From Deltaproteobacteria bacterium Ga0077550 (GTDB taxonomy: Bacteria; Myxococcota_A; Polyangia; Nannocystales; Nannocystaceae): a stretch of DNA of 40,121 nt. The notes below the pieces were generated by a model. It was not told the DNA's origin. It saw nothing but the letters and a program-made list of their open reading frames with translations, and searched no databases. Positions 17,158 through 25,866 of the stretch are shown one piece after another. How positions within the stretch are numbered: the stretch's first letter is position 1; every line of letters begins with the position of its first letter. The position numbers and the translations under genes were made by a program. The stretch is taken from the NCBI GenBank assembly GCA_001464385.1, contig LNFB01000039.1:1-40121 (forward strand), in the 5' to 3' direction.

Positions 17158-17163
17158 AGTATA
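17158..17163 (-). promoter_or_regulatory. Possible -10 hexamer for the epimerase gene
   Basis: The minus strand reads TATACT here, 32 nt upstream of the epimerase ATG and within the 82-nt divergent gap. It is the most AT-rich spot of that gap. No good -35 lies 16-18 nt further upstream, so this is tentative. Confidence 0.35.
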
Positions 17164-17207
17164 GCGCCTGTCGACGGCGGGCCGCCCGCGGGCGATTCTC
17201 TGGGCGA

Positions 17208-17816
17208 GTGGCGGTCCTCAGCAGCAACGCGCGCAAGCACGAGAGCACGAACCCCGCGCTGCGGCTGGTGCTCGGGCACTTCCGTCGCACGCTGTGCCGC
17301 GTCGTCCGGGAGCTGCGGCCGCGCACGGTGTTCGACGTCGGCTGCGGCGAGGGCTACATGCTCGCGGCGGTCCGCGCGGCGCTGCAGGGCGCCGGCGTCG
17401 AGGCGACCTACGCGGGCGTCGACATCAGCGCCGACGCGATCGCGGCCGCCCGCGCGCGGCTTGGCTCCGAGGTCGAGCTCCACCAGGGGGACGTGCGCGC
17501 GCTCGCGGCGGGGCGCCGCTTCGACGTGGTGATGATGCTCGAGGTGCTCGAGCACCTCGACGATCCGGCGCCCATGCTCGACGTGCTCGCCGGGATCGCG
17601 GGCGGTCACGTGGTGCTGTCGGTGCCGCACGAGCCGCTCTTCCGCGGGCTGAACCTCCTGCGCGGTCACCACCTGCGCCGGCTCGGCAACCACCCCGAGC
17701 ACGTCCAGCAGTTCTCGCGCGCGGCGTTCCTGGCCTTCGTGGGGCGACGGTTCGAGATCGTCGAGGCGCCGATCGTCCCGCCGTGGACGATGGTCGTCGC
17801 CCGACCTCGGCCCTGA
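17208..17816 (+). CDS. Class I SAM-dependent methyltransferase
   Basis: A 202-residue protein starting at a GTG at 17208, just before the domain; an upstream ATG at 17124 would run into the divergent epimerase start and is less likely. Motif I is VFDVGCGEGY (41-50), followed by YAGVDISADAI and MMLEVLEHLDDP, then VVLSVPHEP. This is typical of Methyltransf_23/11 enzymes often found in glycan gene clusters. Substrate unknown. It is followed after 19 nt by a polyprenyl glycosyltransferase, which suggests action on the same lipid-linked glycan. Confidence 0.8.
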   Translation: MAVLSSNARKHESTNPALRLVLGHFRRTLCRVVRELRPRTVFDVGCGEGYMLAAVRAALQGAGVEATYAGVDISADAIAAARARLGSEVELHQGDVRALAAGRRFDVVMMLEVLEHLDDPAPMLDVLAGIAGGHVVLSVPHEPLFRGLNLLRGHHLRRLGNHPEHVQQFSRAAFLAFVGRRFEIVEAPIVPPWTMVVARPRP

Positions 17817-17835
17817 AGTTCACGGCGGCAGAGCC

Positions 17836-18894
17836 GTGCGATACGCTGTCGACCACGTGACGTCCCAGCTCGGCGCGGCCCCCGACGACACGCTCGGGAT
17901 CTCGGCGGTGGTCCCCGTCTGGGACGAGGCACCGTCCCTGACCCAGCTGCGCGGCGAGCTGGTCGCGGGGCTCGAGGCGACCGGGCGCACGTTCGAGATC
18001 CTGTTCGTCGACGACGGCAGCACCGACGGCACCGCGGCGCTGATCGACGCGTTCGCGGCCGACGACCCGCGCATCCGCGCCGTCCACCTGCGCAAGCACT
18101 ACGGCAAGTCGCCGGCGCTCGCGGCCGCGTTCGATCGCGTTCGCGGCGAGATCGTGATCACGCTCGACGGCGACCTGCAGGACGATCCCGCGTTCATCTC
18201 GGAGTTCGTCGCGCGCATCGAGGGCGGCGCCGATCTCGTGTCGGGCTACAAGCAGGTCCGTCACGATCCGGTCGGCAAGACCCTCCCCTCGCGGGTGTTC
18301 AACGCGGTGGTGCGGCGCGTCTCGGGCGTGCCCCTGCGTGACTTCAACTGCGGGTTCAAGGCCTATCGTCTGGCGTGCATCCGCGAGCTGTCGGTCTACG
18401 GCGGGTTCCACCGCTTCTTGCCGGTGCTCGCCAGCGAGCGGGGCTTCCGCGTCGAGGAACTCGTCGTGCAGCACCGTCCGCGAACCCACGGGCACAGCAA
18501 GTTCGGCGCGACGCGGCTGTTCGAGGGCTCGCTCGATCTGCTGACGGTGCTGATGGTCACGCGGTTCCGGACCCGGCCCCTGCACCTGTTCGGGGTCCTC
18601 GCGGGCGTCTCGGGGTTCACCGGTCTCTCGCTGCTCACCTACCTCTCGCTGCTGTGGTTCATGGGCGAGCCGATCGGCACCCGGCCCCTGCTGACCCTGG
18701 GCGTGCTGCTGACGCTCGCGTCGATCCAGTTCGTGGGCACCGGGCTGGTCGCGGAGCTCCTGGTCCGCACGACCATCACCTCGCGCGAGATCGTGTCCGT
18801 GCGCGAGGGCCCCGCGCGCCTGCCCGCGGCGTCGATGCGAGCCCCCGCCCTGCCGGCGGGCGCGGAGACACCGACGCGGGACGCGGCGCCATGA
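17836..18894 (+). CDS. Polyprenyl-phosphate glycosyltransferase, GT2 family (ArnC/DPM-like)
   Basis: A 352-residue protein with ISAVVPVWDE (22-31), FVDDGSTDGT (57-66) and DGDLQDDP (111-118), the last being the hallmark of undecaprenyl-phosphate glycosyltransferases. NCGFKAYR and HRPRTHGHSKFG complete the family pattern. Two C-terminal membrane segments lie at about 255-275 and 287-312. The start is a GTG at 17836; a second GTG at 17857 would remove seven residues and cannot be excluded. The Ala/Pro-rich tail after residue 330 is probably disordered. It differs from the glycosyltransferase at 11173, so two distinct lipid-linked sugars may be made. The stop overlaps the next gene by 4 nt. Confidence 0.85.
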   Translation: MRYAVDHVTSQLGAAPDDTLGISAVVPVWDEAPSLTQLRGELVAGLEATGRTFEILFVDDGSTDGTAALIDAFAADDPRIRAVHLRKHYGKSPALAAAFDRVRGEIVITLDGDLQDDPAFISEFVARIEGGADLVSGYKQVRHDPVGKTLPSRVFNAVVRRVSGVPLRDFNCGFKAYRLACIRELSVYGGFHRFLPVLASERGFRVEELVVQHRPRTHGHSKFGATRLFEGSLDLLTVLMVTRFRTRPLHLFGVLAGVSGFTGLSLLTYLSLLWFMGEPIGTRPLLTLGVLLTLASIQFVGTGLVAELLVRTTITSREIVSVREGPARLPAASMRAPALPAGAETPTRDAAP

Positions 18895-19343
18895 GGACCA
18901 TCGTCCAGCGCGTCGCGAGTGCCCACGTCGTCGTCGCCGGCGAGGTCGTCGGCGCGATCGAGCGCGGCCTGCTCGCGTATGTCGGCGTCGAGGAGGGCGA
19001 CACGCTGGCCGACGCGCAGACGACCGCGCGCAAGCTCGTCGAGCTGCGGCTGTTCCCCGCCCGCACGCCGATGGACCTCGACGTCCGCGAGGTCGGGGGC
19101 GGCATGCTCCTCATCTCGCAGTTCACGTTGCTCGCCTCGATCCGTCGCGGCCGTCGGCCGAGCTTCGACGCGGCGATGGCTCCCGAGCCCGCGCGTGCCC
19201 TCTACGAGGCGGTCTGCGAGGCCGTCGCGGCGGCCGGCGTCTCGGTGGCGACGGGCAGGTTCGGCGCCCACATGCTGGTGCACTCGGTGGGCGACGGGCC
19301 GATCACGATCGCGGTGAACACCCAGGCAGGCGCGCTGGTGTGA
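18891..19343 (+). CDS. dtd: D-aminoacyl-tRNA deacylase
   Basis: A 150-residue protein of the usual family size, which removes D-amino acids (and glycine from tRNA-Ala) from mischarged tRNAs. The N-terminal MRTIVQRV, the SQFTL motif followed by RRGRRPSF, and the cross-subunit Gly-Pro motif GDGPITIAVNT near the C-terminus are all present. The start at 18891 forms an ATGA overlap with the upstream glycosyltransferase stop, so it is co-translated with a glycan operon although its housekeeping role is unrelated. Confidence 0.92.
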   Translation: MRTIVQRVASAHVVVAGEVVGAIERGLLAYVGVEEGDTLADAQTTARKLVELRLFPARTPMDLDVREVGGGMLLISQFTLLASIRRGRRPSFDAAMAPEPARALYEAVCEAVAAAGVSVATGRFGAHMLVHSVGDGPITIAVNTQAGALV

Positions 19344-19433
19344 ACGGTCGGTGATCGGAAGATCGCCGCAACCTGCAGCGAGGCCTCGATAGTTTTGCTT
19401 GCCGCGCCGGAGAAGCGGTGTACCTTACGCCAG

Positions 19434-20063
19434 ATGCGGTACGTCATGGCGTTGGCGATGGTGGTGGGTGCCTGTGACGCGGCCGAGCCCGACCCGATGG
19501 AGGCCGAGTTCGAGTCGACGCTCCGCTTCGGCGGCTTCCCGAATCCGGCGAATTACCCCGGGAACGGCGACTTGGCGGTGTACGAGGGGGCCTCGACCGC
19601 GAGCGAGGACTGCCTCATCTACACCACCGTCGGCACCCAGGTGTATGCCGGCCGTGCCCCGGCGGCGCCGCTCGTCATGAACGTCTCGGGCAGCAGCATC
19701 CTCGATCAGGACGGCACGCTGCAGTGCACCCTATCGACGGGCGTCCTCACCTCGCGCCTGCGGGAGGGCGGGCCTGGTGGCCCCGTCCTCTTCACCAACA
19801 TCGGTCCCTGGATCTTCACCGGCAACATCGACACCAACCAGTCGATCCTCGCCGTGGTCCAGCAGATGGCGGACCAGCTCGAGTACACCTTCCACGGCGC
19901 GAGCATCTACGAGCACACGCAGTTCGACGGAGCGATCCTCGCGACCGCGACCACGTCGATCTCGAACGCCGAGGCCAAGCGCAAGCTGGTGCTCGCAGCG
20001 GCGATCAGCGCCGAGTGTGGCGGGCTGGGCCTCTTCGCGGACGAGGGCGAAGAGGTTCACTGA
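19434..20063 (+). CDS. Orphan lipoprotein
   Basis: A 209-residue protein with a short signal peptide and lipobox (MRYVMALAMVVGAC), so probably an outer-membrane or inner-membrane lipoprotein. I start at 19434 because this places the hydrophobic core directly after the N-terminus; the frame extends 13 residues upstream. The mature part has no motif I recognise. It contains paired cysteines (EDCLIYTT and TLQCTLST) and looks beta-rich to about residue 150, then helical. It stands alone between the dtd gene and a convergent cysteine-rich lipoprotein gene and is followed by a hairpin. Function unknown. Confidence 0.65.
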   Translation: MRYVMALAMVVGACDAAEPDPMEAEFESTLRFGGFPNPANYPGNGDLAVYEGASTASEDCLIYTTVGTQVYAGRAPAAPLVMNVSGSSILDQDGTLQCTLSTGVLTSRLREGGPGGPVLFTNIGPWIFTGNIDTNQSILAVVQQMADQLEYTFHGASIYEHTQFDGAILATATTSISNAEAKRKLVLAAAISAECGGLGLFADEGEEVH

Positions 20064-20094
20064 GGCTCGCGGTCGACGACAGCCAGGATTCCTG

Positions 20095-20125
20095 CTGCCC
20101 CGCCGCGATGCACGCGACGGGGCAG
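20095..20125. terminator. Bidirectional terminator-like hairpin
   Basis: CTGCCCCGCCGCG (20095-20107) pairs with CGCGACGGGGCAG (20113-20125) around a 5-nt loop, 12 of 13 positions matching. It lies in the 69-nt gap between two convergent lipoprotein genes. No T-tract is present. Confidence 0.6.
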
Positions 20126-20132
20126 CCCCATT

Positions 20133-22124
20133 TCAGTCCGCGGTCAGGATCATCGAGCCCATCAGCTGCTCGGTGTAGGCGTACTCGGCCATCTCGCCGT
20201 CGCTCCAGTCGAACTCCGTGAGCCAGACCCGGCCCGGGCCATCGTCGCGGTAGCCGATCGAGACCTGATCGGGCGCCCAGCCGGCGAGCGGGACGACGCC
20301 GGGATAGTCGACGATGTTGGAGCCGCACCCCGATTCGCCCAGGGTGATCTCGACGAAGTCGTTCGTCGTCCAGAACGGGTCACCCGGGGTGAACTGCTCG
20401 ACGGTCGGGGCGACGTCGGTGCACGAGCCGAAGAAGCCGTTCTCGAGCACTGCCTCGTTGAAGATCGCGTTGAAGACCGCGTCGCTGATGAAGACCTCGG
20501 TGAGCACGATGCCGCCGTCGGCGACGTAGGCCTGCAGGGTCGGGCCGTCGAAGGCGCCGTCCCGCGTGATGAGGATCGCCTGCGTGTCCTCGTCCGGGGT
20601 GCACGAGAACACGACCTGGAACTCCTCTCCCTCGGGGATGAAGGCCGTGATGTCGCGGCTCGAGTTGCCGCACTGCAGGAGGTTCGGCCGCACGGTGCGG
20701 CCGGTGGTGATGGCCACGCACCACTGCTCGAGCGCTCCGCCGTTGCCGTCGGTCTGATCGAGCACGGTCAGCTCCCAGTTGCCGTTGCCCGGACCGACCG
20801 TGCCGACATACGCGTCGAGGTTGCCCAGCGGTTGGACGTTGCCGGAGATCGCGGGGGTGCCCACGCACGTCGGCGGTGAACCGGCGTCCTGGTCGAAGGT
20901 CGCGTTGATGTCGTCGCCGACACCGCACTGATCGGCCGCGAGCGACACCGACTGGTTGGTGTCGACGTGGCGCACGTCGATGACGAGATCGCCGAGCGCG
21001 GTGTGGCTGCCATCGACGAGCACGTCGACGTCCAGCACGGTGCCCGCGAGACCGGCGACGGGGATCGTGCTCTGGGTGAGCGCGCCGGCGCCCGGGCCGA
21101 TCGCGGCGTCGGGCGCGGTGCAGAACGTATGCAGGCCGGCGCAGCTGTCGGACACGATCTCGCACTGCCCGGTGCAGGTGAGCGAGCCGCCGTCGAAGCC
21201 GAGGTCGGAGCAGCTCACCCCGCCGAAGTCGTTCGTGTCGCAGTCCTCGCCGGGATCCTGATCGCCGTTGCCACAGCCGACGCACTCGGAGAGATCCAGG
21301 GTGCAGTCCTCGGCGCAGCTCAGCACGCCGCCGTCGAGGCCCATCGAGACGCAGGTCTCGCCCCCCAGCGCTACGCCGTCGCAGACCTCGGTTCCGTTGA
21401 TCACCCCATCGCCACACACGAAGCAGCCCGACACATCGAAGGTGCCACAATCGCCCCCGCAGGCCAGCGTGCCGCTGTCGAAGCCCTGCGAGACGCAGTC
21501 CTCACCGCCGAGGTCCACGCCGTCGCAGACCTCCGGCCCCGCGACGATGCCGTCGCCGCACACATAGTTCTCGCAGCCCGTCGTGATGAACGTGCAGTCG
21601 GCGGCGCAGTCGAGGTCGCCGCCGTCGAACCCGAGGCTCATGCAGTCGGCCCCCTCGAAATCGTTGCCCTCGCACTGCTCGTCGCCCTGGACGTTGCCGT
21701 CCCCGCACATGTAGTTGCAGCCGCTGGTGTCCAGGGTGCAGTCGGCGTTGCAGGCGAGCACCCCGTCGACGAAGTCCTCCGATGCACAATCGCGGCCGTC
21801 GAGGTTGTCGCCGTCGCACTGCTCGTCCGCCGCCGCGTCGACGTCTCCGTCACCACAGCCGACGAATCCGCCGGAGGACGATTCCTCGCTGGACCCGGAG
21901 CTCGACGAGTCGGGGTCCACCGTCGTGGCCGTCGTCGTCGGTGCGTCCGTGGTGGAGCTGTCGGGATCGACGCCCGTGGAGTCGCCCGTCGTTGCGTCGC
22001 TCGACCCGGTGTCGCTGCTCTCGCCGGTGCTCGGGGAGGCGCTGTCGCCGGGGCAGCCACCCAACACCGTCGGTACGAGCAGCCCGGTGCACACGTGGAG
22101 GAACCTACGAGAACTCGAAATCAT
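20133..22124 (-). CDS. Cysteine-rich-repeat lipoprotein with P-like domain
   Basis: A 663-residue lipoprotein starting at the ATG at 22124, with signal and lipobox (residues 1-24, VLGGC). Residues about 25-86 are a Ser/Thr/Asp linker. Residues 88-328 hold five tandem repeats of about 48 residues, each with CGDG, a CDG or CEG and two further cysteines, like the myxobacterial Cys-rich repeat. Residues about 335-475 resemble the P domain of proprotein convertases (ALGDLVIDVRH, GNGNWELTVLDQ). Residues about 480-663 contain AILITRDGAFDGPTLQAYV and a predicted mixed alpha/beta fold, perhaps a ThuA/glutamine-amidotransferase-like fold, but I see no clear catalytic triad. Likely a surface-exposed lipoprotein held together by disulfides. 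The role is unknown. A kinase gene lies 113 nt upstream on the same strand. Confidence 0.8.
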   Translation of the reverse strand: MISSSRRFLHVCTGLLVPTVLGGCPGDSASPSTGESSDTGSSDATTGDSTGVDPDSSTTDAPTTTATTVDPDSSSSGSSEESSSGGFVGCGDGDVDAAADEQCDGDNLDGRDCASEDFVDGVLACNADCTLDTSGCNYMCGDGNVQGDEQCEGNDFEGADCMSLGFDGGDLDCAADCTFITTGCENYVCGDGIVAGPEVCDGVDLGGEDCVSQGFDSGTLACGGDCGTFDVSGCFVCGDGVINGTEVCDGVALGGETCVSMGLDGGVLSCAEDCTLDLSECVGCGNGDQDPGEDCDTNDFGGVSCSDLGFDGGSLTCTGQCEIVSDSCAGLHTFCTAPDAAIGPGAGALTQSTIPVAGLAGTVLDVDVLVDGSHTALGDLVIDVRHVDTNQSVSLAADQCGVGDDINATFDQDAGSPPTCVGTPAISGNVQPLGNLDAYVGTVGPGNGNWELTVLDQTDGNGGALEQWCVAITTGRTVRPNLLQCGNSSRDITAFIPEGEEFQVVFSCTPDEDTQAILITRDGAFDGPTLQAYVADGGIVLTEVFISDAVFNAIFNEAVLENGFFGSCTDVAPTVEQFTPGDPFWTTNDFVEITLGESGCGSNIVDYPGVVPLAGWAPDQVSIGYRDDGPGRVWLTEFDWSDGEMAEYAYTEQLMGSMILTAD
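21141..21863 (-). repeat. Five tandem Cys-rich repeat units in the lipoprotein gene
   Basis: Units cover residues 88-136, 137-184, 185-234, 235-281 and 282-328 of the encoded protein. Each follows C-G-(D/N)-G, about ten residues, C-(D/E), about eight residues, C, about ten residues, L-x-C, then two more cysteines. The units differ enough in DNA that recent slippage is unlikely. Confidence 0.8.
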
Positions 22125-22237
22125 GGTCGCAGCGTGGGGCAGAGCCACGACCTCGCGCAAGCGGTTTTCCGGCCACCCGGGCCGTGACACGTGCCGAACG
22201 TGCCCTGTCGTGCACACCAACCGCGCGTGCAGCGTCG

Positions 22238-24949
22238 CTACCGGTGGGCCGCCACGATCGCAGCGCGGTGGGTCGCGAGGTCCCGCAGATCCGCTGCCAT
22301 CGGCTTGGGGATGTCGGCGAGCATCGCCTCGGCGCGGTCACAATCGGCGGCGGCCGCGGCAAGCGTGCCCGCGACGATCTCGGCCTCGCAGCGGCGCAGG
22401 TGGGCGCGCATGCGCGAGAGGTGCTTCGTCGCGCCCGCGCGATCGAAGAGCGCGATCGCCTGGGTGTAGCTGCCGATCGCCGCGGCGGTGTCGCCCTGCG
22501 CCAGCTGGCTCACGCCGAGGTTGTTGAGGGCCATCCCCACGCGGAGGTCGCTGCCGTCGGCGCCGCCGAAGAGCGTGACGGCACGGCGCAGCGCGACGAT
22601 GGCGGCCGCATGATCCCCGCGCCGACGCGCGAGCGATCCCTGGGCGACGAGGACCTCGCCGCAGGCGGCGTGATCGGGACCGAAGACCGCCTCGCGGATC
22701 GCCAGCGCGCTGGCGTACAGCGCCTGGGCCTGCTCGAAGTCGCCCCGGCCCTCCGCGATCGCGTGGCCCAGGTTCAGCGAGTTCGTCGCGACCAGCGGGT
22801 GGGTCGCGCCCTGCGTGCGTCGGTTGGCCTCGAGCGCCGCCGCGAACGCGTCCTCCGCCTCGCGGTGCCGCCCCAGGCGTGCGAGCGCGATGCCGAGATC
22901 GTTGCGAGCGCCGGCGATGCCCACGGCGCTCGGGTTCGGCGCGGCCTCGGCCTGTCGGATCGACGCGCTGAACTGCTCGGCGGCCAGCTCGTGGTCCCCA
23001 TGGGCGCTGAGCGTCACGCCGAGCGCGTGGGCGAGGCTCGCCACCTGGTCCGGGCGATCGCCCGCACGTGCGACGGCGACCTCCGCCGCGAGGCGCTCGT
23101 CGAGGGCCTGCTCGGCGCGGTGGAGGTGGTTGCCGAGCAGCTGCAGGTGGCGGGTCCACGCCGTCGCCTCGGCCTCGAACAGTCGATGTGCCGCGGCGTC
23201 GTGGATGAGCGCGACCAGCTCGGCGCCGGCCTCCGCGAAGTCCCCGTGCAGCTCGAGGGCGCGCGCCCATGTCTCGCGCGCCGCGACGCGGGTCGGTGCG
23301 TGCTCGAGCTGCGCGGCGGCGGCCCACAGCGCGCTGGCCTCGTCGTACGCCGGCTGGATCCGCATCGCGCCGATCAGCGCCCGGGCGTGGGCGTCCTGCT
23401 CGCGCAGCGCCAACACACGATCGGCCTCGCTGGCGCTCGGCGCCGCGTCGGCGTCGTCGGGGCGATCCTCGCGGCACCGACTCGGATCGCCCAGGGCGAG
23501 CGTCGCAGACACCGCGTGCTCGACCAGCTCGACGTCGGCGCCGGCGAGCACGTCCACGTGGGCCGCGAGCTCGAGCAGCGAGGCGTCGAGGCAGGCCATG
23601 CGGTGATCGAGCAGCACGTCGGACTGCTCGCCGCGCACGCGCGTCGCCTCGCAGATCTCGACGTGCGCGGACTTCCACGCCGCGGCGCGCTCGTCGAGCG
23701 TCCCGATCGTCCGCGCGGCCGCGTGCGCCGCGAAGGGGGCCGCGGTCGCCTCGAACTCGCGTTGGAGCGTGTCGCGCCGCGCCGCGTTCCAATGGGCATC
23801 GACCCGCCCCGCGGCGCCCGGACAGGCCCGTTGACGGCCGTACGCCCACGCCCCACCGCCGAGCACGACGAGCCCCGCGACGCCGGCCGCGAGCAGGCGG
23901 CTCCGCGTCCGTCGGCCCAACCCCTGCTCGAGGGCGCCGATCACCGCGTGCATGTCGGCGAAGCGATGCTCGGGGAGTCGCGCGAGCAGCCGCAGCACGA
24001 CGCGGTGGAGCCATGGCGGCACCAACCGATCCTTCGGTGGGGGAGCGACGGCCCCCTCGATGGCGTTCCACATCGCGGTGGACGCGTCGCCGCGGAAGGG
24101 CAACACGCCGTACAGCGCCTCGTACAGCGAGGCGCCGTAGGCGAACTGGTCGGTCGCCGGCCCGACGTCGTGGCCGAGGATCTGCTCGGGAGCCATGTAC
24201 GCCGGCGTGCCGACGCGGCGCCCGGCCGCGGTGAGGCGGCGGTTGGGCTCGGGCGTGGGCACGTCGAGGTCCGTGATCGGATCGAGCCGCGGTTGATCCT
24301 CGGTCGTGCCCGTGCCCTCGTTCGCCAAGGCGAGCCCGAAATCCAGCACGACCACGCGTCCCGACGGCTCGATGCGCACGTTCGCCGGCTTGAAGTCGCG
24401 GTGGGTGATGTTCGCGGCGTGCGCCGCCACCAGCCCGCGCGCCGCCTGGATGAACACCCCCACGATGTCGCGCCACGGCCGGACGCCGGCGTCGAGCCAG
24501 GTGTCGAGCGTCTGCCCCTCGACGTACTCCATCGCGATGTAGAGCCGATCATCGACCACGTCGACGTCGTGCACCGCGACGACGTTGGGGTGCTTGAGCT
24601 TGGCCAGGGCCCGCGCCTCGCGCTGCAGCCGGGCCTGGCCGATGCTGACCCGCGCCGCGTCGTCCTGCTCCCGCCGGCGCAGGAGCTTCAGCGCCACCTT
24701 GCGATCGAGCTTGGGATCGTAGGCCGTGCACACGACGCCCATCCCGCCCACGCCGACGACGTCGAGCACGACGTAGCGGCCGAGCTTGTCGGGCACGCGA
24801 TCGTCTCCCGCGAGCGATGGCGGCGTGCACAGTGCGTCGTAGGCCACGGTCGGCGCGCTGACCCGACCCCGAGCGATGTGGACGACCTCGCCGCCGGTTC
24901 CGTGGGCCGGCGCGCCGTCCGGATCGCTCATCGACGCGTCGGAGGACAT
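22238..24949 (-). CDS. Ser/Thr protein kinase with TPR-like C-terminal half
   Basis: A 903-residue membrane protein. The N-terminal kinase domain (about 55-345) has the glycine loop GVGGMGVV, the lysine in KVALKLL (Lys88), the catalytic loop THRDFKPANV (Asp185), DFGLA (Asp203) and TPAYMAPEQ, so it should be active. The stretch between DFG and APE is about 60 residues, longer than usual, and rich in Thr and Pro. One membrane helix follows at about 353-372. The remaining 530 residues are helical, with TPR-like units clearest near the end (for example ALNNLGVSQLAQGD), probably a periplasmic sensor or scaffold. This architecture is common in myxobacteria. Start choice: ATG at 24949; 24931 and 24982 are alternatives. 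The downstream cysteine-rich lipoprotein could be a functional partner. Confidence 0.88.
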   Translation of the reverse strand: MSSDASMSDPDGAPAHGTGGEVVHIARGRVSAPTVAYDALCTPPSLAGDDRVPDKLGRYVVLDVVGVGGMGVVCTAYDPKLDRKVALKLLRRREQDDAARVSIGQARLQREARALAKLKHPNVVAVHDVDVVDDRLYIAMEYVEGQTLDTWLDAGVRPWRDIVGVFIQAARGLVAAHAANITHRDFKPANVRIEPSGRVVVLDFGLALANEGTGTTEDQPRLDPITDLDVPTPEPNRRLTAAGRRVGTPAYMAPEQILGHDVGPATDQFAYGASLYEALYGVLPFRGDASTAMWNAIEGAVAPPPKDRLVPPWLHRVVLRLLARLPEHRFADMHAVIGALEQGLGRRTRSRLLAAGVAGLVVLGGGAWAYGRQRACPGAAGRVDAHWNAARRDTLQREFEATAAPFAAHAAARTIGTLDERAAAWKSAHVEICEATRVRGEQSDVLLDHRMACLDASLLELAAHVDVLAGADVELVEHAVSATLALGDPSRCREDRPDDADAAPSASEADRVLALREQDAHARALIGAMRIQPAYDEASALWAAAAQLEHAPTRVAARETWARALELHGDFAEAGAELVALIHDAAAHRLFEAEATAWTRHLQLLGNHLHRAEQALDERLAAEVAVARAGDRPDQVASLAHALGVTLSAHGDHELAAEQFSASIRQAEAAPNPSAVGIAGARNDLGIALARLGRHREAEDAFAAALEANRRTQGATHPLVATNSLNLGHAIAEGRGDFEQAQALYASALAIREAVFGPDHAACGEVLVAQGSLARRRGDHAAAIVALRRAVTLFGGADGSDLRVGMALNNLGVSQLAQGDTAAAIGSYTQAIALFDRAGATKHLSRMRAHLRRCEAEIVAGTLAAAAADCDRAEAMLADIPKPMAADLRDLATHRAAIVAAHR

Positions 24950-25030
24950 CGCAGCCAACCAGGATGCCCGCCGGGGCCACACGCGGCAAGCCTGGCGGCC
25001 GACTTTGGGACCCGACGTCAGAACGCGACT

Positions 25031-25768
25031 TCAGAACCCGACTCTGCGCATCACCCACCGCGGCAACCAGCGGATGAGGAGCATGACCCACCGCCAGATG
25101 GCCGGGGCGTAGACGACGGGGGTCCCGCGTCGGATCGCGACGGCGACGCGACGGGCAACGGCGTCGGGCTCCCCCGCGAACGGCGGCGGCTTCAGGCCCG
25201 CGGTCATCCCCGTGCGCACGAACCCCGGCTTCACGCAGATCGTCCGCAGGCCGGCGGCGTGGAATCGGTGATCGAGCCCCTCGAGGTACGCGGACAGCCC
25301 GGCCTTCGCCGCGCCGTAGAGCACCACGGGCTTGCGGCCACGATCGCCCGCGACCGACGAGAACACGCACAACGTGCCACCGCCGGACGCGAGCAGGCGC
25401 CGTCGGGCCGCCTCGCACAGCAGCACCGTGTGGGTGAAGTCGACGGTCAGCACACGGGCGAGGAGCGCGGGGTCGGCCTCGAGGGCGTCCTGGGTGGCGA
25501 ACGCGCCCGCGGTGACGACGACTGCCTCGAGGCCGCCGAGCTGGGTGGTCGCGGTGTCGAGGGCCGCCTCGAAGCCGCTCGGATCTTCGAGGTCGCACGG
25601 CCCGGTGCCGATGGTGGCCGCGGGGGCGCGCGCGCGCAGATCGGCGGCGCTGCGCTCGAGATCCGCCGCGTCGCGGCCGAGCAGGCACAGCGCATCCCCG
25701 CGGGCGGCGAGCTCGCGGGCGAGTGCGCGCCCCATTCCCTTGGTGGCACCGACGATCGCGACCTTCAC
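25031..25768 (-). CDS. Short-chain dehydrogenase/reductase, DprE2-like
   Basis: A 245-residue classical short-chain dehydrogenase. The nucleotide-binding turn is GATKGMGRAL (7-16), the catalytic serine is in VFSSVAG (135-141), and the Tyr151/Lys155 pair lies in YGAAK. The GATKGMG start, the KPGFVRTGMT segment and the hydrophobic, Arg/Trp-rich C-terminus (after residue 220) resemble DprE2, the decaprenylphosphoryl-ketopentose reductase that makes an arabinose donor with DprE1. No DprE1-like oxidase is visible here, so the substrate is uncertain. The C-terminal hydrophobic segment suggests membrane association. It lies upstream of the kinase gene on the same strand, separated by 81 nt. Confidence 0.8.
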   Translation of the reverse strand: MKVAIVGATKGMGRALARELAARGDALCLLGRDAADLERSAADLRARAPAATIGTGPCDLEDPSGFEAALDTATTQLGGLEAVVVTAGAFATQDALEADPALLARVLTVDFTHTVLLCEAARRRLLASGGGTLCVFSSVAGDRGRKPVVLYGAAKAGLSAYLEGLDHRFHAAGLRTICVKPGFVRTGMTAGLKPPPFAGEPDAVARRVAVAIRRGTPVVYAPAIWRWVMLLIRWLPRWVMRRVGF

Positions 25769-25866
25769 CGGCCGCGACTGTACCAGAGTCCGTCGCGCCC
25801 GCGTCCGTCCGCGCCGCGCGGGGCCCCTTGCGCTTGCGGCCCTCGCCGATCAGGCTTGGCTCGCCC

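Noticed and set aside
19393..19426. Promoter (TTGCTT ... TACCTT) before the orphan lipoprotein gene
   Set aside because: The spacing is about 20 nt and the -10 would lie only about 10 nt before the ATG; the match is too weak to annotate.
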